DNA of 64,000 nucleotides from Serendipita indica DSM 11827 (GCA_910890315.1 CAJVGD010000042.1:62001-126000), one strand, 5' to 3'. Shown: positions 23,712 to 35,096, numbered from the stretch's first letter. Notes: generated by a model not told the origin, from the letters alone. Numbers and translations are program-made.

Positions 23712-24752
23712 ATGTCGAGCACAGACCTTCTCAGCGCCGGGACAACGTGCAGCCATGATGCTTGCAGAACAATCGACTTTCTGCCATTCAAGTGTTCCCA
23801 CTGCGCTCAGAGCTTTTGTACAGAACACTGGAAGCCAGCGGACCACGACTGCAAGCAGTATGATGCTGCCGCAGAGGACAGGATCCTGCCTCAGTGTCCA
23901 TTCTGCTCTAAACCCGTCCTCGTGCTCCCAAAGCAAGACCCAAACGACGCAATGGAGGCTCACATTGACAGAGACTGTGCCGTCTTCACAGGCAAGAAAC
24001 GACGTGGACCCGTTTGCGGCAACAAAAAGTGTGGAAAGGCTCTGATAAGTCCTATCGTTTGCCAAGTACGTTTGCCGAATTCTTGTGCGTCAGGCCGGAA
24101 AAGGACTGACATGACGACGTGTAGACATGCAAGGGCCAGTTCTGCCCCTCTCATCGCTTTCCAAATGCGCATACGTGTAGGACGACGACGAATGCAGCTC
24201 CTTCGAGCTCAAAGACGACGACGAGTGCACCACCAACCCCTGCTGGCCTTGCAGCGCTAAAGCGCGCGACAGTCTCCGCAACAAGCTCGGCGGCAAAGTC
24301 TGTACAAGCCGCCAAGCCTGCACCGAAAGCCAGTACGTCGACTGCGCCGTCGACTGGGAACAAGGCGGGCAATCTCATCAAGGAAATCAAGACTGACCGG
24401 TGCGAGCCTTCCGTCTCCTCTGCTGCCGTTTCGACCTCGCCGACGAATAATTCCCCTCCTACGCCTAAACTACCTACTATTATGCGCACTGGCGGCTCGA
24501 AACCTGTTGTGGATCCGACCAAAAAATGGACACCCGCACCGCTCTTTGGCTCGGCGTGATTCCAGGCGGTCAACCGCAGAGGAAAAGAGTCGCATCAAGG
24601 CCCTACAGGCAAAAGCAGCCAAAGGAGTACGTTTTGCTTCTGCGCTTTATTCCTCCCGACTGATCCAAAACTAGTTGTTAAACGAGGACGAACTCAGGGC
24701 GTTGCGAGAAGCCGAACGACAGCAGAAGAAGGATGATTGTATCGCGATGTAA
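23712..24752 (+). CDS. AN1-type zinc-finger protein with an apparent one-base frameshift
   Basis: MSSTDLLSAGTTCSHDACRT opens two consecutive AN1 zinc fingers: CSHDACRTIDFLPFKCSHC with CTEHWKPADHDC, and CGNKKCGKALISPIVCQ, an intron near 24064-24123, then TCKGQFCPSHRFPNAHTC. This is the ZFAND2/Cuz1 layout, proteins that escort Cdc48/p97 and the proteasome during arsenite and protein-damage stress. A Thr/Ser/Ala/Pro linker ends KKWTPAPLFGSA, after which the frame hits TGA at about 24558. One base further along, the frame resumes as DSRRSTAEEKSRIKALQAKA and, after an intron, LLNEDELRALREAERQQKKD to TAA 24752. No intron fits the gap, so one extra T is the simplest explanation, either a sequencing error or a recent mutation. 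If real, the protein loses only its C-terminal helix. Confidence 0.78.
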
Positions 24753-24811
24753 CGTATCTTACCCCCAGTGTTTAATTGGTATTATTGCAGCCATATATAT
24801 ATACATCGGAT

Positions 24812-25777
24812 TCAGGTTGTGTCCATTGGACGAGGCGAGTTTGATCTTGATCGCGAGGGACTTTTCGAAATATAACGATCTCCATCCTCGTCTCCATCTG
24901 AACCGACATACGACGGTGAACGACTCCGCGAAATGGACCGGGATGAACGCGAACGACTACGACTGCGACTGCGGCTGCGACTACGACCACGCTCGCTTTC
25001 GTCACTATCCTTTTCCTGCATGGCCTCCATGAGTTTGCTCTTTCTCGGTGGAAGACGTTCTGTTTGCTCGAGAATCTCTCGTTTGGGAAGCCGGGGTAAA
25101 ATAATGTCGCAGACGCGGTCCTCGGTAAGCAATTTGTCGACAAACTCGTCCATGTACGTCAAGCTGAATCCGTCTATGGTTAAAGTCAGAATGCATAAAC
25201 GCCTTGGGGACCGACGCACTCATGGACAAGAGGCGCAATTTCCGATAGTCGTTGAGCAATGGCTCGAGAAGTTGATAGACTTCGGCAGCTCCAAAGGTCA
25301 TGCGAATGTACATTGCAGCGAGTGCTCGCAGATATCTAGAAAGATGAGGACAAGGGGGGGAAAAAGACTGGGGAGACATACTTGTACTCTTCAACGAGCA
25401 GGTACTCGACGAGAATCTCCTTTTCAGGTTGAATCTGCAAAAGCTTGAGGAGCAGACAGATGAATTGGGTCGGCTTGGTATTGTCGTACACACCACCGAT
25501 GGCGCTGAGCTTGATGGCCTTGTCGATGAGCGAGACGGCTGGGAAAAGAAAGAGGGGTTTATTATGACGTTCTTTTTTTTCACGATGATGAGAGCATACC
25601 AGTGAGACCAAAGCATTCCTCTTTCCAATACGCCGATTCCCAGATTCTCAGCCGAATGACCTCTTCTACAAGACTCTGGTGGCGGTCAAAACTAGAGCTC
25701 GGAACGGATAAATAGACACTCACTTGAGGATTTGCACCGTGAATAGCCTTTGCACCAAAGATGGTCGTGTTGGCCAT
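24812..25777 (-). CDS. PRP38: Pre-mRNA-splicing factor Prp38
   Basis: The start at 25777 gives MANTTIFGAKAIHGANPQ; a 46-bp intron then joins SLVEEVIRLRIWESAYWKEE and CFGLT. Later exons give AIKLSAIGGVYDNTKPTQFI, LLKLLQIQPEKEILVEYLLV, ALAAMYIRMTFGAAEVYQLL, NDYRKLRLLSM, and MDEFVDKLLTEDRVCDIILP. The tail is an RS domain (SERGRSRSRSRSRSRSRSSR) as in metazoan and fungal Prp38, while budding yeast lacks it. Prp38 belongs to the U4/U6.U5 tri-snRNP and is needed for spliceosome activation. A longer ATG at 25813 is in frame, but family members start MANxT, so the inner Met is preferred. The start codon lies only 49 bp from that of the divergent ETF-beta gene. Confidence 0.93.
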
Positions 25778-25826
25778 GTTGTGGTCGAGTCTCAGAATCC
25801 TTTTGGACCCCAACTACACTCCAGTT

Positions 25827-26948
25827 ATGCGTCCGAGCCCAGCACGTTTGCTCAACATTCTCGTACCTGTAAAGAGGTTAGTCGTAGTAGACAAAAAGGA
25901 AAGAGGGCCGAACAGCGTTTCCTAGGTCGATTGACTATGCGGTCAAGATCCGGGTGAATCAGGCGCAGACGGGGGTGGAGACAAACGTCAAGCATTCGAT
26001 GGTATGTTCCATGTTATTTCATGTCTATTTATTGTCTTACATGGACGATAGAACCCATTCGACGAGATTGGTGCGTGAAACACCGGCCCAGTTCTTTTTT
26101 CACGAGCATCCTCTCATCGACATATACAGCGGTTGAAGAGGCGGTCCGACTACGTGAACGACTCAAAGATGCAGTCAAAAACATTACCGTTGTGACCATT
26201 GGTCCGACAAAGGCTAGCGAAGTGTTGCGAACGGCATTGGCAATGGGCGCGGACAAGGCCATACACGTCGAGATTCCTGAAACACCTGGACCAGAACCAT
26301 TGGGAATTGCAAAGGCATTAAAAGAGGTGGTCGGACGGGAAAAGCCAGACCTCGTCATTTTGGGCAAACAAGCGATTGACGATGATGCGGGTCAGACGGG
26401 GCAGATGCTTGCCGGACTGCTTGGTTGGTCCCAGGCGACATTTGCAAGCAAGGTGGACGTGGATGAGGTCAAAGGCGTGGTGACGGTGACTCGCGAGGTC
26501 GACGGCGGATTGCAAAAGGTCGAATGCAAACTGCCCACGATTGTCACCACGGACCTGAGGTATGTCCAATTCTCGTGAGCGTGGGAATGCGTGATGAGAT
26601 GCTGATGGCATCTTCAGATTAAACGGTACGCTTCTCCCATGTGCTCGTGCGGTTATGTTTTTTTTTTTGGCTGATGGAGGCGGTCAGAGCCACGCTACAC
26701 GTCGCTACCAAACATTATGAAGGCGAAGAAGAAGCCTCTTGAGAAGCTCACACCACAGGATCTCAATGTTGATCTCACGCCGCGATTGGAGACGGTCAAG
26801 GTGACGGAGCCGCCGAAGCGACAAGGTGGATCCAAGGTGGGTCGTGTATTGCACGCTATATTTTCCACTCACACGGTCGGGGGGGATGCTCTAGGTCGAA
26901 AGCGTGGCAGAACTGGTAGAGAAGCTCAAAGAGGCTGGGGTGGCCTGA
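25827..26948 (+). CDS. Electron transfer flavoprotein beta subunit
   Basis: Exon 1 (from ATG 25827) reads MRPSPARLLNILVPVK; a short intron leads to RSIDYAVKIRVNQAQTGVET and NVKHSM, another to NPFDEI, and then AVEEAVRLRERL. Continuing: VVTIGPTKASEVLRTALAMG, DLVILGKQAIDDDAGQTGQM, SKVDVDEVKGVVTVTREVDG, TTDLRLN, EPRYTSLPNIMKAKKKPLEK and the C-terminal VESVAELVEKLKEAGVA. KQAIDDDAGQTGQMLAGLLG and PRYxxLPNIMKAKKK are ETF-beta signatures; the latter contains the recognition loop for partner dehydrogenases. In the mitochondrial matrix it pairs with ETF-alpha to pass electrons from acyl-CoA and amino-acid dehydrogenases to ETF-QO. About five short introns are needed. The gene converges on the ornithine-cyclodeaminase-like gene with about 67 bp between stops. 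Confidence 0.93.
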
Positions 26949-27015
26949 ATAGCAGCGCCTTCGGCATGGAATGATAGCTCGGTTGTCATGGAAGGGCGAA
27001 TAATATACATGTAGA

Positions 27016-28062
27016 TCAGCCGTCAAAATCGGAGATGATAGTGCCAATCGAACGAGCTTGGGCGGCCTCGCAGACGAGATGGGTGATGAGGACGTCTTGA
27101 AGGGCGAGGCCGACCGATTTGAAAATGGTGAGTTGGCCGGTAGAAGCGCGTTGGATCATAGTGTGATTTGGAGTGCCATCCTCGTGCAAGAGTTGACCCA
27201 GCTCGAGGACAGGATGCGGCTGGGCATCGATGAGTTCGCCGGCCTCGTGGAGAGCATGTTGGGCAGAATCGACGACGACGGCAGAAGCACGAAGAATGGT
27301 TTGAGTGGAGACTTCGTGCATTTGGGGTGTGTAAGAACCAACGAGGATCAGATGGGCACCCGAGCGTATGGACCGATCCTCGATGAGGGGGACAAAGGAC
27401 GAAGTGGCACAGACGAGAATATCCGCTGGTTTGAGATGATCCGAATACTCGTCGACACATTCAAACTTGATTGCCCTGGTTGTCGTCGTCGTCGTCGTCG
27501 CCTGGGTGGTCTGCAACCGAGAGACGAGTGCATGTGCCCTGGTCGCTGTTCGGTTCACAATATAGCACGTTTCAATCGACGGAAAGTAGTCGAGTAAGAG
27601 GCGTGCATGATACTCGATCTGTAGACCAGCTCCAAACAACGCGAGCGTCACGGGTACTAGGGGACATTTCCACAACAACTGTGTGGCCACCAACGATCCT
27701 GCAGCCGTCCTGAGTGCGGTCAAGTGGCGGGCGTTGACGAGAGCGTGGATACCACCCGTTTGACGGTCGAGGACGACGGTCGACGCCGCGAGTCCAAGAG
27801 AGGAGCTCCTTCTGCTGTTCGGTGCCGGAACGGTGACGAGTTTGACAGTCGTAGTCGTTAATTGACCGTCATGACCTGGCATTGTCAGGAGTGTCCATTC
27901 ATCCGTCACAATCTTGGATCGCTCAGGACACTGGAGAAGAGTTGTCCCTTGCCCCCCACTCAGACGGTAAAACAAGTTCCGTGTTTGTCGCACGAGCTCA
28001 TCGGTAAAACTCGAGTGAGCGATGAGCTCGCAAACATCTGCTCCGGTCAGGATGCGGACCAT
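27016..28062 (-). CDS. Ornithine cyclodeaminase/mu-crystallin family protein
   Basis: A single open exon. From MVRILTGADVCELIAHSSFT the protein runs through PERSKIVTDEWTLLTMPGHD, VTVPAPNSRRSSSLGLAAST, NARHLTALRTAAGSLVATQL, a Rossmann motif LALFGAGLQIEYHARLLLDY, DILVCATSSFVPLIEDRSIR, VGSYTPQMHEVSTQTILRAS and ends TIISDFDG. This is the ornithine cyclodeaminase/mu-crystallin fold: NAD(P)-dependent enzymes that deaminate or reduce amino or imino acids. Fungal members are diverse and not necessarily true cyclodeaminases. The frame is open 26 codons further upstream to an ATG at 28140, encoding IPLDPFGLPFG from a short internal DNA repeat; the inner Met fits the family better. A TCG-triplet run at 27482-27500 encodes a Thr-rich loop. 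Confidence 0.85.
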   Translation of the reverse strand: MVRILTGADVCELIAHSSFTDELVRQTRNLFYRLSGGQGTTLLQCPERSKIVTDEWTLLTMPGHDGQLTTTTVKLVTVPAPNSRRSSSLGLAASTVVLDRQTGGIHALVNARHLTALRTAAGSLVATQLLWKCPLVPVTLALFGAGLQIEYHARLLLDYFPSIETCYIVNRTATRAHALVSRLQTTQATTTTTTTRAIKFECVDEYSDHLKPADILVCATSSFVPLIEDRSIRSGAHLILVGSYTPQMHEVSTQTILRASAVVVDSAQHALHEAGELIDAQPHPVLELGQLLHEDGTPNHTMIQRASTGQLTIFKSVGLALQDVLITHLVCEAAQARSIGTIISDFDG

Positions 28063-29047
28063 TCCAAAGGGCAATCCAAAGGGATCCAACGGGATCCAAA
28101 GGGCTAGCCCGTCCCCTTTAGCTAGTCGGTTTACGTACAATCCCTCTCCGGGTGTAGCAAAGTTGCGGGTAGGTACCTGCCTCGAATGGAATCCTCTCGC
28201 CCACTTCCGGCCCTCTGACAGTTCGGGAAAGAGTGATCGACAATTTGTGGCGCAGATGAGGATCCCTCGGGTTCTTTGGAAATTTCACTCCGCTTTATCC
28301 AATCAGAACCACAATCCCATCAGTGCAAAAAAACAAAATTGATATCGTCTTCACTTCACAAATTGACAAAACGCAAAAAAAACAATTAGTCGACTAGCAT
28401 GTCGAGAACAATGTCCGGCAGCAGCAGCATCATAAGGTAAAGGAGGTGGGTCAAGCAAGAAACGAGTGCACAAGCTTGCGCACAACACCAGCCAACGGGA
28501 GATGAGATGAGATGAGATGAGAGAGAGAGAGACTACAGAGTGGATGAAAAGTACACTGATTGGGACCGTCGAGATCAGCAGCCACGACGCTCGTTGCTTT
28601 CCCCCCCATTTTGCAGATTTCTAGAGGTTTTTTCAAGCCAGTGGAGGCGAGCGTCGGGCCTCATCCCTTGCTCACAAACATCGGAGAGCGTCAAGGGATG
28701 GGAGCGAAGAAGAGCAGAGCAGAGAGAGGGAGAGAGAGGATGGCAAGCACAAAAGAGGAAAACCCTAAAGGAGATTTGGCGCAACGAGTGCGTCTAGTCC
28801 ATAGACGAGTCAGTATGTCAGAGAATGTTTATGTAGCGAGGCGAATCACGAGTCCATCATGATGTCGTGTAGATCCGCGCGCAAATGGTTGGAGGGGGGA
28901 AAAAAAGCAAGGGAAAAAAAACACAGGCGAGAGATTGGCGTTCTCGCTGGACTTGCCAGTCAAGACATTGGTGGCCGTCAAGTTTGAATTCGTTGAGAGC
29001 GCGTAACAAAAACGAGTGGAGTATGTATCCGTCAAGGAAGTTGTCGT
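28063..29047. other. Intergenic region with repeats and purine tracts
   Basis: Holds the upstream side of the cyclodeaminase-like gene and the probable 3' UTR of the homeodomain gene. A degenerate repeat of CCAAAGGGATCC units lies at about 28062-28108. A TGAGA/GAGA microsatellite occupies about 28500-28533. Further purine-rich tracts run at 28700-28740 and 28890-28930. No gene is supported. Confidence 0.5.
28500..28533. repeat. (GATGA)n / (GA)n microsatellite
   Basis: Four to five tandem GAGAT-type pentamers (period 5) grade into a (GA)n run. It lies downstream of the homeodomain gene, probably in or near its 3' UTR. Confidence 0.8.
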
Positions 29048-30943
29048 CTACTGGGGCGCATATGCAAAATCGCCTGCGGGCGATTTGGTGCGTTCGGAGA
29101 CGGCGTCTTGCTCCTGCAGCTGTTGGCCAGCCGTCGTCGTCGGAGAGCCGTCAAAGGGCGAAGAGCTGTACGGAGCGAGCGAGCTCGTGGGATTATGCGC
29201 CGAAGCTCCACCACCAGCGGTCGTCGAGGACGAAGTCGAAGAAGACTGAAAGTGATAGGCAGACGGAAACGAAGGAGCCGTGCTCGGAGGGTATGGCGAA
29301 CTCGCAACCGGCGAGTAGCCGCCATGATGATGATGGTGGTGCGCACCCGGGTGATGTGCATTGGTCACACGCGAAGCAGGGTGTGGATAAGGAGTATACG
29401 ACTCGCGACGCGGAGGTGGGTAACTCCCATTGCCATACATGGCCGCCAACGATGCATCGGAGCTCGAGCCAGAGACGGTACGGACGGGGGGCGAGCGACT
29501 ATAGTACGGAGAGGCCGTCGTGGCGGTGGCACTCGAACCCATGGGCCCACCGGTCGTCGCAGCGGCGGCAGCTGCAGCCGCTGCCGCTGCTGCGTTTGCC
29601 TTTGCAGCTGGGGCCAGAATCCTGCGACGAGCCTGGCAAGAGAAGAGATGAGAACAAAGGAAATTTGGCCAAAAGATCGAAACTCACGTTGATCATCCAG
29701 TTAGAGACCTGGCTCATGCTCAGACCCGTCTCGGAGCACAACCACTTCTTTTCATCCTCGGTCGGATACGGATGGTCCGTGTGGGCGAGAAGCCACTTTT
29801 TGAGAAACTCTGTAACGGGCTTTGGGAGCTTTCCACGGCGACGCTGAGGCGTACCCACGGCCGCGGCGAGCGTGGCTGGAGTGAGCAGTGGTGCAGCAAC
29901 GGGCGTGGTTTGGTTGGTCGGAGTCTGGCTCGAGGCCATCATGGGAGGACGATAGGCCTGTTGGGGCTGCTGGGCGATACCCTGCGGGGGCGGAGGGCGG
30001 TAGACGGACGAATAAGGGTTGTAGGACGTGTTGCTGCTGCTCGTCGAGTAGCCGTTGATGGTCGATGTCGTCGTCGGGGTCGAATAGGATACAGGCGTGA
30101 GTCTGTGGTGCTCGGGGGGCTGTATATGCAGCTGGGGACGGGAGCGGGAGTGGTCAATCGGAGGAAACTGCTGTTGGGGCGGGATCTGGGTGTACTGGAG
30201 AGGGACGGTGTGTACAGAATGATACTGCTGCTGTTGGTGCCATTGCGGAGAACGCGTCGAGGCCGAGCCGTCCGAGTGCTCTGGCGAGGACTGGCGCTGG
30301 ATATCGTTGATGGGCGGAAGAACGAGCGAGCTCATCTTGTTCTCGGGCGTGACAGTCTGGTGCTTGTGGTGGTCGGGAGAAGACGAGTAAGGGCCCTGGT
30401 TTGTCGTCGAATCTGCAGACGAGACCTGGGTGTCTGCACTCATCCGACGATGATACGGGGGCGGATAGGTCGGCGGGAACGGCTCAGAGGCAAAGTTTGA
30501 TGCTCCGTCGTGGGGGTTGTGGCCTGCAGGTGCGCCGACAAACAGATCCTTGGCCGTCGTCCCGACACTGTCAAAGTACGAGTCGTGGCTGCACAACGTC
30601 GTAGTCAGCGACAGAACTATGGGAATTAATAACAAGGAATTTTAGACTCTTACAGCGCAATCTGCGAGCTGTCAGTGCCGTCAAGCGGGACAAGCTGGCC
30701 TGTGACACGGACAGAGTTGAACAGCGGGCCCGCGTAGGATTCCTGCGAGATCATAAGGAGCGACGAACAGAAAGACGGGCGAGACTGCGCTGGAAACGTT
30801 GCACACTTTTGCAGACGTTGCAGACGACGGCGCACGACCAGAGACGAAGAGGAGGAGAGCAAAGACCGCACAGGCAAACAAAGCCCCAGGTAAGAGGCTC
30901 GGTTCTGTTCACTCGACGGGGGCGTGAGCGCGACTGTATTCAT
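29048..30943 (-). CDS. TALE-class homeodomain transcription factor
   Basis: The homeodomain near 29700-29860 reads KPVTEFLKKWLLAHTDHPYP, TEDEKKWLCSETGLSMSQVS, NWMIN and, across an intron at about 29637-29687, ARRRIL. The PYP three-residue loop extension and the (F)INARRR helix mark a TALE (KN/Meis/IRO-like) homeodomain. Position 49 of helix 3, usually Phe, is Met here (codon ATG). Long low-complexity regions flank it: an N-terminal Ser/Pro/Gln-rich part (SQVSSADSTT-like, PPQQQFPPIDHSRSRPQLHI) and a C-terminal part starting with about nine Ala, then HHHHHH and Ser/Pro-rich sequence, ending DFAYAPQ. The first exon (30943-30650, MNTVALTPPSSEQNRASYLG) may contain another intron. It is probably a nuclear developmental regulator; targets unknown. 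It is not flanked by a second homeodomain gene as at a mating-type locus. Confidence 0.85.
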
Positions 30944-31320
30944 TTTTTCCTATTTGGGCAATATGTAAATTCTCTATTTCATTACTTCGGATGTACCTTG
31001 TTTCACCTCGCAATCTTCCGTTCAACTAATCGGGTCCGCAACGAGTCCCCACCTGGCTGCATCCAGCGGCCTCGCTGCCAGGGTCCTGTTATGCACAGTG
31101 TGTTCGAGCCCCCCCTATCTGCGGAGTTTGGAAATTCCCCTAGTCCCCGCTAGCCTTGTCCCCCTTTGAGACCGACGCGTCCGGCCCCGCGTCAGCACCT
31201 CCACATATTCGCCCAAGGGGACCCACGCTTCCCACACGAAGCGGCGAGGCACAACCATAACTCACACCGTCCCATGCATTCCCCGACGACCAGCCAGCAA
31301 TCACAATCACACATCCTCCT
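30944..31320. other. Intergenic, homeodomain gene promoter side
   Basis: This 377-bp stretch contains the promoter of the homeodomain gene and the 3' UTR of the upstream LRR scaffold gene, both on the minus strand. An AT-rich patch sits at about 30950-31000 and a run of Cs at about 31110-31116. No gene seen. Confidence 0.4.
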
Positions 31321-34300
31321 TCAGCGCTCGACGCCGCCTCCCGACGCTGCCCGTTCCAACAGCGCATACGCCTTTGTGCGCTCGCCGGTACCAATCATCA
31401 CACCATCCAACATCTTCAGCTTTCCACATGCCTTCATCATCAACCCCCGATACACCAGTCGTCCCGCATACAGCTCGTCGGGCAGTCGCCGTCGAAACTT
31501 CGCGTCCAGGTCGCCTCCGTCCAGCGCTCCTCCATCCTCCAGCAACGGCACATACCACGATACTGTGCAGGGATTCATCCTGAAAATCAAGGCACTCAAT
31601 ACCACGCAGAACACACACATACACAAATGGTTCTTACCTGAAATCTGCCACCTCGAGCTCATCCATCCCTCGTACCGCACGTAGAAGCCCCTTGCTCGTT
31701 CGGATCCGGGAACCAATCACGGACAGCTTGCGTAACCGGCGCATGCTCTCGACTCCTTCCAGGCTGTCCATGAAATTATGGTTCAGATTGAGCACTCGCA
31801 CATTGGGCGCCATTTCTCCTAGAGCCTTGGGCACTTTGGTCAACTTGCAGTCTGCCAGTTCGAGATACTGCAGGTTGTAGCACGGCGCATCCAGGCACCA
31901 CGAGCCCAGGTCATTCCCTATTCCACCATTACTGTTATCGTCATCACCATCACCCCCCCTTTCAACAACGTACCTGAGAGATACAGTCTTCGCACCTCCC
32001 GAACATCTTTCGCGTGCACGACCCTGCCCGACACAAACCCAAAAGTTCCCATATGTCAGTTCTCCGAGTCTGCTCGGCTTAATACCCACTCACAGGCCCT
32101 CTCCCGATTGGAAGCGCACGCTCAGCCGCTCCAGCCTCGTCAGTGTTTCTCCATGCCCGAACCCGCTCAGCCGGTTTCGATCCGCATAAAGGACCCGCAG
32201 TTGGCTCATCTTCCGAACATCCAGCGTCCCCGTCAATCGATTGTCACTCAATCGTAGGATCCGCAGGCTCCTCATTGGACCGCCAAGTTCCAACCCCGTC
32301 AACACGTTGTCGTCTGCTCTCCCTCCCATCAGAACCCTTTCACCCATTGCAAACTATATGCACTCACCGAGGTTCACATGGCTCACACTCCGTAGCCGGT
32401 CCAGTCCACGCACCACCTCGAGCCGATTCTTACTCAGATCGAGATACTCCAGCTCGTCCCTTGCACAAGTGTCAATACCCACAACGCAAAACGGCAATTT
32501 GCACCCACCAGGTCACGTCGAATAGATCCGCATGCGTCAGGCAATTCCCGCTCAAGCTTAGCTTCTTCAGCTTGACCAATTTGCCCACGCCTCCCAGGCT
32601 ACCAATCTGGTTCCGGTCCGCTCTTAGCTCCCGCAAGCGATGCAGACATTCGAGTTCTAATGCCATCCTCGTTAGTCCTCCATCTGCATCACACGAGCCA
32701 TCCGGCATACTCACGCAACAGCGATTCGATTTGATTGTCCGAGATGTCCAGGCACTCTAGACGCGAGAGATGCACATAGGATGTCAGACCCGTCAATCTA
32801 TGGGACCCGTTGCTATCAGTGAGACCCTCACGCCACATGCCTTTCCACGTACAGGTTCGACGCTGCCGACAAGAGCCTAACCCCTGCGGGTACACCGCTC
32901 AGCCAACTGATTTGATTGTCGTTGCTATCCATCATTAGCTTAATCCCACACATCCTGAAAATTACTCACAGCGCGAGCTCCTCGAGCTTTGGCATGAATT
33001 CTTTCAACCTCGCCACGCTGTCTAGCACCTTGCCCGAAAGATCTATTGCTGCCAGTTCTTCCCAATGCGGTTCGAACGGTTGCACATCTGTGATGGCTTG
33101 CAAGAGTTTGTCATGTGCAACACCAAACGAACATTCAGTCAGAAATGTAGCATCCCCAGCCCTCATAGATCGATTCGGTGTACTTCGCATACTAAACGAG
33201 TTTTTCGTATGCAAACTTGCAGAAGAACCTAGCTGGGAACCGACCATGCTGCGTTGCTGATGCGAAGACTTGCACGGAGTGGGGTCCTCATCTTCTTCTA
33301 CGAAGTGTCAGTACATGTGTGAAACGATGACATATAACGCACGGCTCAAATTATCTAGGTCGTCCAGCATTTCGGTGATTCGTTTCGTCCGCAGGGACGG
33401 CAGTATCGAATTTCGCTCTCCGAGACCGGAGGGTCCCGCCACGGCACTGCTCTCCATCGAAGTCTCCTCGTCCTCCTCGGGATGCAGCCCTCGGATACGA
33501 CCATGCCGCCGGCCGTCCGAAAAAGACACTGATCGCAATTTCCCGGTTGATGAACCCGGCTCTCCAATGCGGTTGCCTAGTGGAGTAGCCGCGTTTGCCC
33601 CCTTGAGAGCTGAACGAATTGGCGTGGGCGCCGTTTTGGAGCTGAAGCGATTCGCGATAGGTGTCACCATACCTGGGAGGCCCATGGCTGTGGAGTGCTG
33701 TACGGTAGGTAATGGAAGCATTTGCATGCCTGGAGAAGACTCTGGCGAGTCCGCGACAGGATCCTCGTCGTCCAACCCCGTCAAGACCTGGATAGGATGC
33801 TGCTCATCGGGATCTAACGAGATTTCAATCTGCTTCTGCACCTGAACGTCCCGTACACTTTCCAAGTCTCTAAAGGGGTCATCACTCTCCTCTCCAGCCT
33901 TCCGAACCCACCGCAACGCAGTGCGGTCAAACTGCATGACTCCAATCTGATCGGGCAGTGGAGAAATGTCTGTGGGCCCTATGTGCGTCATGTTTGTGGT
34001 TGTTGATGGGAAACGCTGCTGAATGGCCGCGTGACTCGTGTGTTTGATACTGGTAGTGTATCGAGTCTGGGGTCGCTGAGACGGACCTTCATCGGCTTCT
34101 TCTTGCGAAACGAGCGCCACTTGTCGCATTTTGAGAGCCAACTCTTCCCCTGTCAGCGAGCGTGAAGACTCGGACGCGTTAATAGTGCTACTGGCCGTGG
34201 ACCGGTATGCTGTTGGAGATATACGAGTTTGAACCTTGGCTGATTTGATGGCGTCCATGACAAGAGAGCGTGCAGGAGTCCGATATGGCGTCCTGGAGAC

Positions 34301-35096
34301 ACGGGTCAAGAGGCGGCCATATTTTGGAGGACGTGTTGGGCCGTCTTCATCCTCCTTGGAAGATATTTTGATGCGCTTGGGTGGTCGGAAGATTGGACTC
34401 TCCTCATCACCATCTCTCTTCCGCGAAAATATGGCGTCGTCAGGTGATGACGATGGATCGAGTGGGATGGCCTCGATTAGCGCTGAAAGATGCTCGCGTG
34501 TGTATGCATCGTAATTAAATTGAAAGAGTCGCAGCTTGCTCCTGTTGGCGTCTTGATCAGGGGTAGCTGGACACTCAGCCGGGAGCTTTGGTACTTGTGG
34601 AGGGTGAAACGTAAACCGGAAATCCTGCTGCTCAGGCGGGTCGCTGGAGAATGTAAACGGCTTCTGCTCGTCGAGATTCCACGCTGGTGGTGACTCTGGC
34701 CGCTGGCGGAAACGCTGCTCCTCTGCAGACGGCGGTTCGAACATGGTTTCAAGTTTGAGTGGACTGAACATGTTCTTGGTCAAGAGTCCCATTCGTTGCG
34801 CTAGCGGTATCCTGGGTGCCGCAGACTCCTTGTCCGTGTTGTGTACAATAATTGTACCAACCTTGACGGCGGCGAGCGACGCGTTGACGTCTCTGCGCTG
34901 ATACGATTGCAAGTCCTTGTGGGTTTCTTCTTCATCTATCCACGCGTTGAGCGTCAGCTTATACATACGCTGGTTTGGCTCGAGACGCAAGGCTACGCTC
35001 GTGTTGCTGGCCATTTTGACACTCACAAGACGCGTTTTCAGGCTCTTCTTCGACCCATTCTTCCTCTAGTTCTGCAGTTTGCCAGCCCGGATTCAT
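31321..35096 (-). CDS. Nud1/Cdc11-like septation/mitotic-exit scaffold with LRRs
   Basis: ATG 35096 opens MNPGWQTAELEEEWVEEEPE; an intron then joins EEETHKDLQSYQRRDVNASL. A long, polar, mostly disordered N-terminal half follows, with many SP/TP sites (PPKRIKISSKEDEDGPTRPP; SVSFSDGRRHGRIRGLHPEE; RTKRITEMLDDLD). The C-terminal half is a leucine-rich repeat array: LAAIDLSGKVLDSVARLKEF, LECLDISDNQIESL, LRELRADRNQIGSLGGVGKL, LKKLSLSGNCLTHADLF, LRILRLSDNRLTGTLDV, LQYLELADCKLTKVPKALGE, VRVLNLNHNFMDSLEGVESM, ending in an LRR cap (MNPCTVSWYVPLLED). Disordered N-terminus plus irregular LRRs is the architecture of yeast Nud1, fission-yeast Cdc11 and centriolin, spindle-pole-body scaffolds of the mitotic exit/septation network. 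Many short introns split the LRRs. The family call is by architecture and repeat type. Confidence 0.75.

Noticed and set aside
28885-30500. Long plus-strand frames of 320 and 242 codons
   Set aside because: They are antisense to the homeodomain gene, rich in Arg/Gly from complementary Pro/Ser codons, and show no domain.
31070-31115. GTTCGAGCCCC resembling a tRNA T-arm
   Set aside because: No A box or cloverleaf nearby on either strand.
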